Shown here: positions 56,635 through 64,000 of the stretch, piece after piece
How the letters are laid out: each line of letters begins with the position of its first letter
How positions within the stretch are numbered: the first letter of the stretch is position 1
Translations under genes and position numbers: made by a program
NCBI RefSeq assembly: GCF_000826185.2
Contig: NZ_LN648873.1
Location: 1 to 64,000, forward strand
DNA: 64,000 bases
DNA from: Microbacterium gorillae
GTDB lineage: Bacteria; Actinomycetota; Actinomycetes; Actinomycetales; Microbacteriaceae
Direction: 5' to 3'
Notes under the pieces: model-generated
Told to the model about the DNA's origin: nothing
Databases searched by the model: none
What the model saw: only the letters and a program-made list of their open reading frames with translations

Positions 56635-57923
56635 AGACCGGGGACCTCATCAGGGCCGCGATCGCGAACACCTTCCGCAGCAAGCTGCGGACCACGCTCA
56701 CGGTCATCGCGATCTTCATCGGCGCGTTCACCCTCACCCTCACCACGGCGGTGGGTACGGGGGTGTCGAACTACGTGACCTCCCAGGTGGCCTCGTTGGG
56801 GACGACCAATTCCCTCACGGTGACCAAGACGGTGAGCGCCACGGCGGTGACGGGCTCCGGACCGCAGAAGTACGATCCGGACGCGGCCACGAGCGCGTCC
56901 GGCGCGCGCGCGGCCGGCGAGCGCTCCGCCGCACTGAGCACCGACGACCTCCAGACCATCCGGGACGTCTCGGGCATCACCGGCGTCACCGGCACCGCGC
57001 CGTTGCGGCCGTCGTGGATCAGTTATGCCGACAACGGCAAGTGGGTCCTGTCGATGAACACGGTCACGGGGCTGAAGGCCGATCTCGCGGCGGGTGCGCA
57101 GCTGGATGCCGCGTCGACCGAGAACCAGGTCGTGCTGCCCACCACTTATCTGTCGAACCTCGGTCTCGGGGACGCCGCCGACGCGGTCGGGAAATCGGTC
57201 ACGATCGGCGTCGAGGACTACACGGGCACCATGCACGAGGTCACCGCGACCGTGGTCGGCATCGAGAACACGAGCCTGTTCGCGTCCGGAGCGTCGGCCA
57301 ACGACGCGCTGCGCACGGCGATCGAAGACGTGCAGAACACCGGCAAGCCGGCCGCCGTCGCGACGTCCTACGGCAGTGCGACCGCCACGTTCTCGGCGTC
57401 CGCCGATGCTGCGCAGGTCAGCGCCATCAAGGCGAAGCTGAGCGATGCCGGCTTCACCGGGATGACCATCACCGATCAGCTCGGCAGCATCACGACGGTG
57501 ATCAACGGCATCGTCGGCGTGCTCAACGCCTTCGCGGTGATCGCCCTCATCGCGGCGGGCTTCGGAATCGTCAACACCCTGCTGATGAGCGTCCAGGAAC
57601 GCACCCGCGAGATCGGGCTCATGAAGGCGATGGGCATGGGCGGGGGACGGGTGTTCACCCTGTTCAGCCTGGAGGCGGTCTTCATCGGCTTCCTCGGCAG
57701 CGCGATCGGCGCGGCAGCCGCGATTGGCCTCGGCACGCTCGTGAGCACCCGGCTCTCCGCGACGCTACTGTCCGATCTGCCCGGGCTGCACCTGCTCCAG
57801 TTCGCAGTGCCCTCGGTGGCGACGATCATCCTCGTCGTCATGGCGATCAGTTTCGTCGCCGGCACCCTTCCCGCACGCCGCGCCGCACGGCTCGACCCCA
57901 TCGAGGCGCTCCGCTACGAGTGA
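56631..57923 (+). CDS. FtsX/MacB-type ABC transporter permease
   Basis: 430 residues: one N-terminal helix (LRTTLTVIAIFIGAFTLTLTTAVG), an outside domain rich in Thr/Ala/Ser (~50-295), and three C-terminal helices with SVQERTREIGLMKAMGMGGGRVF between. Ends PARRAARLDPIEALRYE, the family's typical C-terminus. Together with the ATPase and the divergent two-component system it forms an export or resistance module. Confidence 0.88.
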   Translation: MKTGDLIRAAIANTFRSKLRTTLTVIAIFIGAFTLTLTTAVGTGVSNYVTSQVASLGTTNSLTVTKTVSATAVTGSGPQKYDPDAATSASGARAAGERSAALSTDDLQTIRDVSGITGVTGTAPLRPSWISYADNGKWVLSMNTVTGLKADLAAGAQLDAASTENQVVLPTTYLSNLGLGDAADAVGKSVTIGVEDYTGTMHEVTATVVGIENTSLFASGASANDALRTAIEDVQNTGKPAAVATSYGSATATFSASADAAQVSAIKAKLSDAGFTGMTITDQLGSITTVINGIVGVLNAFAVIALIAAGFGIVNTLLMSVQERTREIGLMKAMGMGGGRVFTLFSLEAVFIGFLGSAIGAAAAIGLGTLVSTRLSATLLSDLPGLHLLQFAVPSVATIILVVMAISFVAGTLPARRAARLDPIEALRYE

Positions 57924-58002
57924 TCACGTCGATGCCGGCCACCAGGCGGCGTTCCCGGGCCGGGGCCCGCGTGGCGATTTCGGTCCGGTCAGGCCCGGGG
58001 AG

Positions 58003-59570
58003 ACGGCCCTGGAATTCTTCGGTGCGCGGACGTCGTACGCCCAGCTGGGTGATCAGGTGAGCCACGTCGCCGGAGGGCTCCGCAGAGCCGGGGTACGGGC
58101 CGGAGATCGCGTGGCGCTCGTCCTGCCGAACTGTCCGCAACACGTCGTCGCGTTCTACGCCGTCCTTCGGCTCGGCGCGATCGTGGTGGAGCACAATCCG
58201 CTCTACACCGAGCATGAGCTGTGCCACCAGTTCGCGGATCACGGCGCGAAAGTGGCCATCGTGTGGGACAAGGTCGCCGACACCGTCGCCGCATTCCCGG
58301 ACGAGGTGCGCCCCCGCCGGGTCTTCAGCGTGAACATGACGACCGCGATGCCGCGGGGCAAGCAACTGGCGTTGCGCCTGCCGATCGCGAAGGCGAGGCA
58401 GGCCCGCGCGAAGCTCACGGCGCGGCCACACCACCGCGGCATCACCCCGTTCACGCCGCTGCTGCGCGGGCGTCCGGTGTCACGGCGGGTGCCGGGACCG
58501 GCGCTGGATGACATCGCGCTGCTGCAGTACACCAGCGGCACCACGGGAGATCCCAAGGGGGCGATGCTCAGCCACCGCAATCTGCTCTCCAACGCGATGC
58601 AGGGACGCGCGTGGGTTCCCGGATTGCTCGAGGGGAAGGAGACGTCCTATGCGGTCCTGCCCCTGTTCCACGCGTACGGCATGACCCTGTGCCTGACGAC
58701 GGCCATGAGCCTCGGGGCGAAGGTGGTCCTGTTCCCGACCTTCGAAGTGGGCCTCGTGGCCGACGCGGTGAAGCAGAGTCCGCCGACGTTCCTGCCGGCG
58801 GTCCCGCCGATCTACGACCGCTTGACCCTGGCGACCGTCAATGACGGCCTCGATCTGTCAGCCATCCGCTTCTCGATCTCCGGAGCGATGAGCCTTCCGA
58901 TGGCGACGGTGGAGCGCTGGGAGGAGGCCACCGGTGGTCTCCTGGTGGAGGGTTACGGGATGACCGAGGCGTCTCCGATCGCGCTCGGCAATCCCATGGG
59001 CCCGACCCGTCGCCCCGGCACGGTGGGGGTGCCGTTCCCGAGCACGACGATCCGTGTCGTCGATCCCGACGATGTGAGCCGGGACGTGGAGGCGGGGGAG
59101 CGCGGTGAACTGCTCGTTCGTGGTCCGCAGGTGTTCTCCGGCTACTGGAACCGGCCGGAGGAGACCGCCGCGGTGCTGCTGCCGGGAGGGTGGCTGAGGA
59201 CCGGTGACATCGTCACGATCTCGGCGACGGATTCGTCACGGTCGTGGACCGGCGCAAAGAGCTGATCATCACGGGCGGATTCAACGTCTCCCCGACGGAG
59301 GTGGAGGAGGTGCTGCGCGGTCATCCCGATGTCGAGGACGCTGCGGTCGTGTCCCTCCCGCGCAGCGACGGCTCGGAGATGGTCGCCGCCGCCGTCGTGA
59401 TGACGGACGGGGCGACCTTCTCGGCGGAGGCCCTGCGGGACTACTGCCGTACCCGCCTGGCCGCGTACAAGGTTCCGCGTCGCATCGACGTCGTCCCGGA
59501 GCTGCCGCGGTCGCTGATCGGCAAGGTGCTGCGCAAAGACTTGCGCGAGCAGCTGCTGAAAAGCGCGTAG
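58003..59570 (+). pseudogene. Long-chain fatty acid-CoA ligase (FadD-like), 5' truncated and frameshifted
   Basis: AMP-forming ligase features: LQYTSGTTGDPKGAML (P-loop) and GYGMTEASPIALG. Similarity starts at TALEFFGART (~58003), before any start codon (the first is GTG 58057), so the N-terminal ~30-40 residues are missing. At 59221-59225 one nucleotide is lost: the frame with WLRTGDIVTI ends in nonsense at 59265, while GFVTVVDRRKELIITGGFNVSPTEVEEVL and SLIGKVLRKDLREQLL continue in another frame to 59570. Either a real pseudogene or one sequencing error plus an unusual start. Confidence 0.8.
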
Positions 59571-59640
59571 CCGCCGATCACGCCGGGTCCACCACCGCGA
59601 GCTCGAGCTCCTCGATCGGAGCGTGCGGCTTGTTCTTCCG

Positions 59641-59669
59641 TGGTCAGAGCGTGGAAGGCGACGTACGCT
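59641..59669 (+). promoter_or_regulatory. Leaderless promoter (TGGTCA, 17 nt, TACGCT)
   Basis: -35 TGGTCA 59641-59646, -10 TACGCT 59664-59669, then 7 nt to the GTG at 59677. Fixes the sigma-factor start, excluding the 18-residue longer frame. Confidence 0.55.
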
Positions 59670-59676
59670 GGCCTCC

Positions 59677-60609
59677 GTGGACGCGTCCGACCTCGCCGCC
59701 CTCCGGGGCGGCCTGCTCGCATTCTGCTATCAGATGCTGGGCTCACCCTTCGATGCGGAGGACGCCGTTCAGGATGCGCTCGAGCGGGCGTGGCGCGGCC
59801 GGGCGTCGTACGACCCCGCCCGGGCTGCGCTGTCGACGTGGGTGTATCGAATCGCGCGCAACGTGTGCGTGGACCGGCTCCGGGACGCTCCGCGACGCCC
59901 GCTGCCACGAGACCTCTCCGATCCGGGCATCGAGGTCGGCGCACCGCTCGAGCCGGCTCTCGACGTGCCGTGGATACTGCCTGCGCCGACCAGCTGGTGG
60001 GCCGACTCCGAGCCCGAGCGAGCGGTCTCGGAGGCGTCCGGAGTGCGGCTCGCCGTGACGCTCGTGCTGCAGGCCCTCCCGCCGCGGCAGCGCGGGGTTT
60101 TCATCCTGCGCGAGGTGCTCGGGCACTCTGCGGCCGAGACCGCGGAGATCCTGGACACGAGCGTGCCGGCCGTGAATTCGGCGCTGCAGCGCGCGAAGGG
60201 CGCCGTGGCCGAACGCGCAACACGCCCCGCGCCGCTGCGCCGCGAGACGGTCGAGCGCTACGCGCGGGCCATCGAGCGGGCGGATGTCCGGGCTCTCGCC
60301 GCGCTCGTCGCGGACGATGTGCTGTTCGAGATGCCGCCGGTGCCGCGCTGGTCGATCGGACGCGAGACGTATGCGGCGTTCATGGCGGCGCTGTTCGAGC
60401 GGCAGGGCAGCGGGTGGCTGACGAGGCCGATCTCCGCAAACGGACAGCACGGCATCCTGCTGCTGAAGGTCGCGGACGGCGGACCGGAGCCGCACACGGT
60501 GCAGCTGTTCGCGGCCGACGCGACCGGCGCAGCGATCGGGCACGTGCTGGTCTACCGGGACGAGGCGCTGTTCACGCTTTTCGAGCGTGAGGGCATCGTC
60601 CCCACCTGA
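59677..60609 (+). CDS. ECF sigma factor with SnoaL-like C-terminal extension
   Basis: 310 residues. Region 2 includes FCYQMLGSPFDAEDAVQDALERAWRG (~15-40), and region 4 LPPRQRGVFILREVLGHSAAETAEILDTSVPAVNSALQRAK (~128-170). The last ~110 residues (VERYARAIERADVRALAALVADDVLFEMPPVPRW) form an NTF2/SnoaL-like domain, as in SigG/SigJ-type ECFs that carry a fused regulatory domain instead of an anti-sigma partner. No anti-sigma gene is adjacent. Confidence 0.88.
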   Translation: MDASDLAALRGGLLAFCYQMLGSPFDAEDAVQDALERAWRGRASYDPARAALSTWVYRIARNVCVDRLRDAPRRPLPRDLSDPGIEVGAPLEPALDVPWILPAPTSWWADSEPERAVSEASGVRLAVTLVLQALPPRQRGVFILREVLGHSAAETAEILDTSVPAVNSALQRAKGAVAERATRPAPLRRETVERYARAIERADVRALAALVADDVLFEMPPVPRWSIGRETYAAFMAALFERQGSGWLTRPISANGQHGILLLKVADGGPEPHTVQLFAADATGAAIGHVLVYRDEALFTLFEREGIVPT

Positions 60610-60718
60610 CCACCGGCCATGGATGTTCCCGTGACCGATGAGTTCTGCCCCGTTCGCCCGTAGACCATTGTGAAGCCCCTCCGCGGCACGCGCACCGGGG
60701 CACCACAGGGAGCACGAC

Positions 60719-61282
60719 ATGGCACGCATCATCGTGGCGCAGTTCATCACCCTCGACGGGGTTGTGGAGGACCCGGACGGCTCGGGCGGCACGCCGTTCG
60801 GCGGCTGGTGCTTCCGGCATGGGCCGGAGGCGATCGCGGGGGACAAGTTCCACTACGGCCCGATTCTGGAGACCGGCGTCTTCCTCTTCGGACGGCGTAC
60901 GTGGGAGGCGTTCGCGGCGATGTGGCCGCCGCGCGATGCGACGGATCCCTTCGCCCGTGCTCTGAACGCGGCGGACAAGGCGGTCGTCACGGGAGGCGAC
61001 ATCGATCTCGAACGCTGGCAGAACTCGCGGCAGGTCGCGGCGGATCCGTTGGGCTGGGCGCGGGAGACCGCGGCCGCGCGCGACGTCATCGTGATCGGCA
61101 GCGGTTCCCTCGTCGAGGAGTTCGTCCGCGCCGGAGCGGTGGACGAATACCGCCTGCGGGTCTTCCCGACCGCCACCGGCGCCGGTCGGCGGCTGTTCCC
61201 GGACGGCGCAGCCCTCGACCTCGTCAGCGTCGAGCAGGTGGGGCCGACGAGCCTCGTGATCGCAACACCGTCCCGGTCGTGA
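60719..61282 (+). CDS. RibD C-terminal/dihydrofolate reductase-family protein
   Basis: 187 residues. ITLDGVVEDP, GVFLFGRRTWEAFAAMWP, VIVIGSGSLVEEFVRAGAVDEYRLRVFPTATGAGRRLF and DLVSVEQVGPTSLVIATP follow the RibD-C/DHFR-like fold used by NADPH-dependent reductases of unknown substrate. Downstream of the ECF sigma gene by 109 bp, possibly its target; such sigma-reductase pairs are common in Actinobacteria (recollection). Confidence 0.85.
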   Translation: MARIIVAQFITLDGVVEDPDGSGGTPFGGWCFRHGPEAIAGDKFHYGPILETGVFLFGRRTWEAFAAMWPPRDATDPFARALNAADKAVVTGGDIDLERWQNSRQVAADPLGWARETAAARDVIVIGSGSLVEEFVRAGAVDEYRLRVFPTATGAGRRLFPDGAALDLVSVEQVGPTSLVIATPSRS

Positions 61283-61495
61283 TCGCGCGTTCGCGGCCTC
61301 GACGGGGAAGGACGCGCCCTCGTCGACGACCGTGCTCGGGCAGAGGGGGGCACGACCGACGTCGGTGCCTCCCGCCACGGGGATCGGGCCGGTGCGCTGC
61401 TTTGGCAGGACGGCGATGCCGTCGTGGCTGCATGAGGCCACAGCGGCGCCACCACGATCCGGAGCCGCCGGGGCGGACCGCAGCTGCCGACTCGG

Positions 61496-61501
61496 TAGTG
61501 T
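61496..61501 (+). promoter_or_regulatory. -10 box TAGTGT of a leaderless promoter
   Basis: TAGTGT, 6 nt, ATG at 61508; no clear ribosome site. The 210 bp between it and the reductase gene hold no gene that I can support. Confidence 0.5.
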
Positions 61502-61507
61502 CACAGG

Positions 61508-61789
61508 ATGGGACCGGATACCGAAGCGATCGAGTTCGACGCCACGATCGGCGTCGACGTCAAGGGTGAGATGTGGAACTGCGTCGAGATCCCCGACTCC
61601 GCCGTCCGCTTCGGCACGGGCAGGTCCGTGCGCGTGGACGCGCGCATTGACGAGGTCAGCCTGGAGAACGTGAGCGCCATGCCGACCGGCACCGGGGGAC
61701 ACATGGTCTCTCTGAACGCGAAGGTGCGGAAGGCTCTCGGTAAGGGCATCGGTGACGATGTCCACGTCCGCATCACCCGGCGCGCGTAG
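61508..61789 (+). CDS. DUF1905 domain protein
   Basis: 93 residues. IEFDATI, then WNCVEIPDSAVRFGTGRSVRVDARID, GGHMVSLNAKVRKALGKGIGDDVHVRI is the complete DUF1905 beta-barrel fold. Often fused to or found near YdeI-type proteins; function unknown. Converges on the minus-strand reductase-like gene with a 17-bp overlap. Confidence 0.88.
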   Translation: MGPDTEAIEFDATIGVDVKGEMWNCVEIPDSAVRFGTGRSVRVDARIDEVSLENVSAMPTGTGGHMVSLNAKVRKALGKGIGDDVHVRITRRA

Positions 61790-62408
61790 CCGGCTCCTTC
61801 TTGCGGCCGAGGGTGACGGCGTGGCCTTCGTAGGTCGGTTCGGTGGCCGCCTTGAGCAGGAAGTCCGCGACGGACGCGCGGGAGATGGCGTTGGCGCCGA
61901 CGGTGTTGGGCGCGTCAATAGCCTCGACATAGGGCGCGAGCGGCCCGTCCTTCAGCGCGCCCGGGCGGGCGACCGTGAGCGGAACCCCGGACGTGCGCAG
62001 CGCGGCGATCGCGGCACGGTGATCCGCCAGGGTTTTGGCGAGGAGCTTCATCACGATCTTGCCGGACAGCCCCGGCATCTCGCCGTCGACGCCGGCGGAC
62101 GCGCACCACACGACCCGCTGCACGCCGCTCGCGGGCAACGCGGCGGCGAGGTTCGTGGCCATCCGGCGCAGCGACGTGTCCTTGTCCGGACCGGCGGTGG
62201 ACCCGAGCGCGGAGATCACGACGTCGTGTCCGGCCAGGGCTCGAACGTCGTCGGCGTCGAACGCATCACCCTGCACGATCTCCACGTCGGGCGTCGTCAC
62301 CTTCGCGGGAGTGCGGACGAAGGCGGTCACCTCGTGGCCGGCCGCGACGGCCTGCTCGAGGACGTGGGTTCCGACGCCGCCGGTGGCCCCGAACACGATG
62401 ATCTTCAT
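61773..62408 (-). CDS. NAD(P)H-binding atypical SDR
   Basis: 211 residues. IIVFGATGGVGTHVLEQAVAAGHEVTAFVR is the Rossmann loop of the NmrA/YwnB-type atypical SDRs; VQGDAFDADDVRALAGHDVVISALG and RRVVW-like VQRVVWCASAG follow. Probable flavin or quinone reductase-like enzyme or redox sensor; no catalytic motif decides. Start set by the leaderless promoter at 62415. Confidence 0.85.
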   Translation of the reverse strand: MKIIVFGATGGVGTHVLEQAVAAGHEVTAFVRTPAKVTTPDVEIVQGDAFDADDVRALAGHDVVISALGSTAGPDKDTSLRRMATNLAAALPASGVQRVVWCASAGVDGEMPGLSGKIVMKLLAKTLADHRAAIAALRTSGVPLTVARPGALKDGPLAPYVEAIDAPNTVGANAISRASVADFLLKAATEPTYEGHAVTLGRKKEPATRAG

Positions 62409-62414
62409 GTCCCG

Positions 62415-62420
62415 AGCCTA
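62415..62420 (-). promoter_or_regulatory. -10 box TAGGCT of a leaderless promoter
   Basis: Minus-strand TAGGCT, 6 nt, ATG at 62408. Its -35 region (about 62438-62443) lies inside the terminator hairpin of the neighbouring gene. Confidence 0.5.
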
Positions 62421-62422
62421 GA

Positions 62423-62458
62423 GCGCCCGGCCACCGTCGATCGACGGTGGCCGGGCGC
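62423..62458 (-). terminator. Perfect 36-nt palindrome, terminator of the MHS transporter gene
   Basis: The sequence from 62423 to 62458 is perfectly self-complementary (arms GCGCCCGGCCACCGTC and its complement around CGATCG-type centre), giving a stem of about 16 bp. It lies 30 nt beyond the stop at 62488. No T-run follows; the -10 box of the next gene does. Confidence 0.75.
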
Positions 62459-62487
62459 AGATGGTGCCGGTTCGCAGGCCGCGTGAC

Positions 62488-63888
62488 TCAGCGGACTCCG
62501 ACGGTGGGAAGGGCGGCGTCCGGAACGCGCGATCCGCGGAATCGCTGCGGCTCGCCTTCGAGCGTGTTGCCCTCGCGCATGAGCAGGAGGTTCACGATCG
62601 CGGCCACGATGATGCCGACCCAGATGATCGTCAGCGGCAGAGTGCTGCCGTCGGACACGGCCATCAGCCACGTCGCGAAGAACGGGGCCGGGGCCGCGAA
62701 GAACAGTGTCGAGCCGGTGAGGCTGAGCGCGGACGCGGTGTAGCGCTGGCGTGTCGGGAACGCCTCGGCGAACAGTGTGCCGGTGCTGGCGTTGCCGAAT
62801 TGGGCGAGCATCAGGATGAGCGAGACGACGATGAGGATCGCCCAGAAGTTGCCGGTGTCCGCGACGGGGAAGAACACGAACGCGCCGACGAGGCAGCCGA
62901 TCCCACCGATGAGGAGGATCCGGATGCGGCCGTAGGAATCGGCGAAGCGTCCACCGAGGGCGATCGCACCGACCGAGAGCAGGTTCGAGACCATGATGAT
63001 CGTGAACGCCTGGTTGTCGGTCAGACCGACGCGCGTGGTGAGGTAGTTGATGCCGAACACGGAGATGACGTAGAAGGTGACCACGATCGGCGCGTACGCG
63101 AGGATCATGCGGAGGATCGTGGCCCACTGGTCGCGCAGCACCGTGAGGGTGCGCGCCTGCGCCTCGGCGCCCGCGACGGCGCCGACCTCGGCTTCGGCGT
63201 CGAGCTCTTCGGCGAAGATCGGGCTCTCCTCGACCTTGATGCGGATGTAGATGCCGACCATGACCAGCAGCACGCTGAGCAGGAACGGCAGACGCCACCC
63301 CCACGAGTAGAACTGGTCATGCGTGAGCACCGCGGTGAGCAGAGCCAGCACGCCGTTGGCGAGCACCTGGCTGGCGGGGGATCCGAGGGACATCAGCGAG
63401 GCGTAGAACGCGCGCCGGTCGCCCGGAGCGTGCTCCATGGTCATCAGCTGCGCGCCGGTCGCCTCGCCACCGAGCGCGAAGCCCTGCAGGCAGCGCATCA
63501 CGACGAGCAGGAGCGGCGCGACGAAGCCGATGTTCGCGTATCCCGGCAGCAGGCCGATCACGATCGAGGACGCGCCCATCATCAGGAAGGTGGTCAGCAG
63601 CACCGTCCGGCGGCCGATCCGGTCGCCGAAGTAGCCGAAGATCACCGCGCCGAGGGGGCGTGCGAAAATGCCGACGCCGAACGTCGCGAACGACAGCAGC
63701 GTGGCGACGGCCGGGTCCTGGTCGCTGAAGAAGATGATCGGGAAGACGGTGGCCGACATCGCGCCGTACACGGCGAAATCGAACCACTCCAGGACGGACC
63801 CGGCGGCGCCGCTGCCGAGGGCGCGTTTCGCGGCCGGAGTCGCCGGCGTACGCCGGGAGAACGGTCCGGGAGGGATGGTGATCGACAT
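62488..63888 (-). CDS. MFS transporter, metabolite:H+ symporter (MHS) family
   Basis: 466 residues, 12 helices. GSVLEWFDFAVYG at the first helix, FGYFGDRIGRRTVLLTTFLMMG, LQGFALGGEATGAQLMTMEHAPGDRRAFYAS and EESPIF in the central loop are hallmark MHS motifs (ProP/KgtP/ShiA group). Substrate could be a compatible solute or carboxylate; sequence alone does not decide. Start ATG 63888 has AAGGAGTGAG upstream. A minus-strand TAGCTT at 63935-63940 is a possible -10. Confidence 0.9.
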   Translation of the reverse strand: MSITIPPGPFSRRTPATPAAKRALGSGAAGSVLEWFDFAVYGAMSATVFPIIFFSDQDPAVATLLSFATFGVGIFARPLGAVIFGYFGDRIGRRTVLLTTFLMMGASSIVIGLLPGYANIGFVAPLLLVVMRCLQGFALGGEATGAQLMTMEHAPGDRRAFYASLMSLGSPASQVLANGVLALLTAVLTHDQFYSWGWRLPFLLSVLLVMVGIYIRIKVEESPIFAEELDAEAEVGAVAGAEAQARTLTVLRDQWATILRMILAYAPIVVTFYVISVFGINYLTTRVGLTDNQAFTIIMVSNLLSVGAIALGGRFADSYGRIRILLIGGIGCLVGAFVFFPVADTGNFWAILIVVSLILMLAQFGNASTGTLFAEAFPTRQRYTASALSLTGSTLFFAAPAPFFATWLMAVSDGSTLPLTIIWVGIIVAAIVNLLLMREGNTLEGEPQRFRGSRVPDAALPTVGVR

Positions 63889-64000
63889 GGGCTCACTCCT
63901 TCGTGATGGCCGCGCGCTGCTGTGCGGACAGCTCAAGCTACGGTCGTCACGGGCCGCCGCCGCGGGTTTTTCCGGAGGAGGGAAACGTTCGTCCCCCGGC

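Overview
The window is about 70% GC with dense, often stop/start-overlapping genes. Its conserved backbone is tlyA-nadK-recN ... pyrG-NUDIX-xerD ... parA-scpA-scpB-rluB ... tyrA-cmk-der, the chromosomal order of high-GC Actinobacteria (compare the Rv1691-Rv1713 block of Mycobacterium tuberculosis, from memory). Protein flavour (choice-of-anchor G surface protein, DUF5819, HTTM, DUF222/HNH protein, TAnnnT -10 boxes, many leaderless GTG/ATG starts) points to Microbacteriaceae, probably Microbacterium or a close relative. This is inference, since no rRNA is present.

Region 1 (1-6146): a partial TPR-like protein with repetitive charged tails, a NagD-type HAD phosphatase, a 53-residue conserved small protein, TlyA, NAD kinase and RecN form one tight operon. 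Region 2 (6147-19364) is an accessory block between recN and pyrG. It holds two tandem paralogous large LuxR regulators whose P-loop is degenerate, a secreted Ala-rich choice-of-anchor G protein, a DUF5819 protein, an HTTM (vitamin-K-carboxylase-like) membrane protein and a 930-residue multi-pass protein. The anchor protein and the DUF5819 gene are joined out of frame inside a repeat at about 14480, which looks like an assembly collapse or a deletion. Region 3 (19365-35782): pyrG, NUDIX, xerD; a lipoprotein / membrane-fusion / MacB-type ABC operon; then parA, scpAB, rluB, SRPBCC, a lipoprotein on the other strand, tyrA, cmk, der and a NUDIX-NYN fusion.

Region 4 (35783-44184): minus-strand accessory genes (DUF222/HNH, S4-domain protein, YhhN, GNAT), then a LacI-controlled divergent locus with two alpha/beta hydrolases and a sugar-type MFS carrier, then tRNA-Pro(GGG). 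Region 5 (44143-47794) is a small decayed genomic island bounded by a 45-bp direct repeat of the tRNA 3' half. It carries an integrase remnant, an hsdR 3' remnant and one intact 543-residue protein resembling the TIGR04141/DUF6119 'sporadically distributed' family.

Region 6 (47795-64000): an auxiliary trpS preceded by a textbook ribosome-mediated trp attenuator (12-codon leader with three consecutive Trp codons and four mutually pairing segments). Then come a GNAT, a DHA2 exporter with a divergent TetR and two matching operators, an SDR lacking its catalytic Tyr/Lys, a NarL-type two-component system divergent from a MacB-like ABC transporter, a broken acyl-CoA ligase, an ECF sigma factor with a RibD-like reductase, DUF1905, an NAD(P)-binding protein and an MHS-family transporter.

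A recurring regulatory theme is the leaderless promoter: a TAnnnT hexamer 6-8 nt before the start codon. It resolves start sites for at least a dozen genes here.
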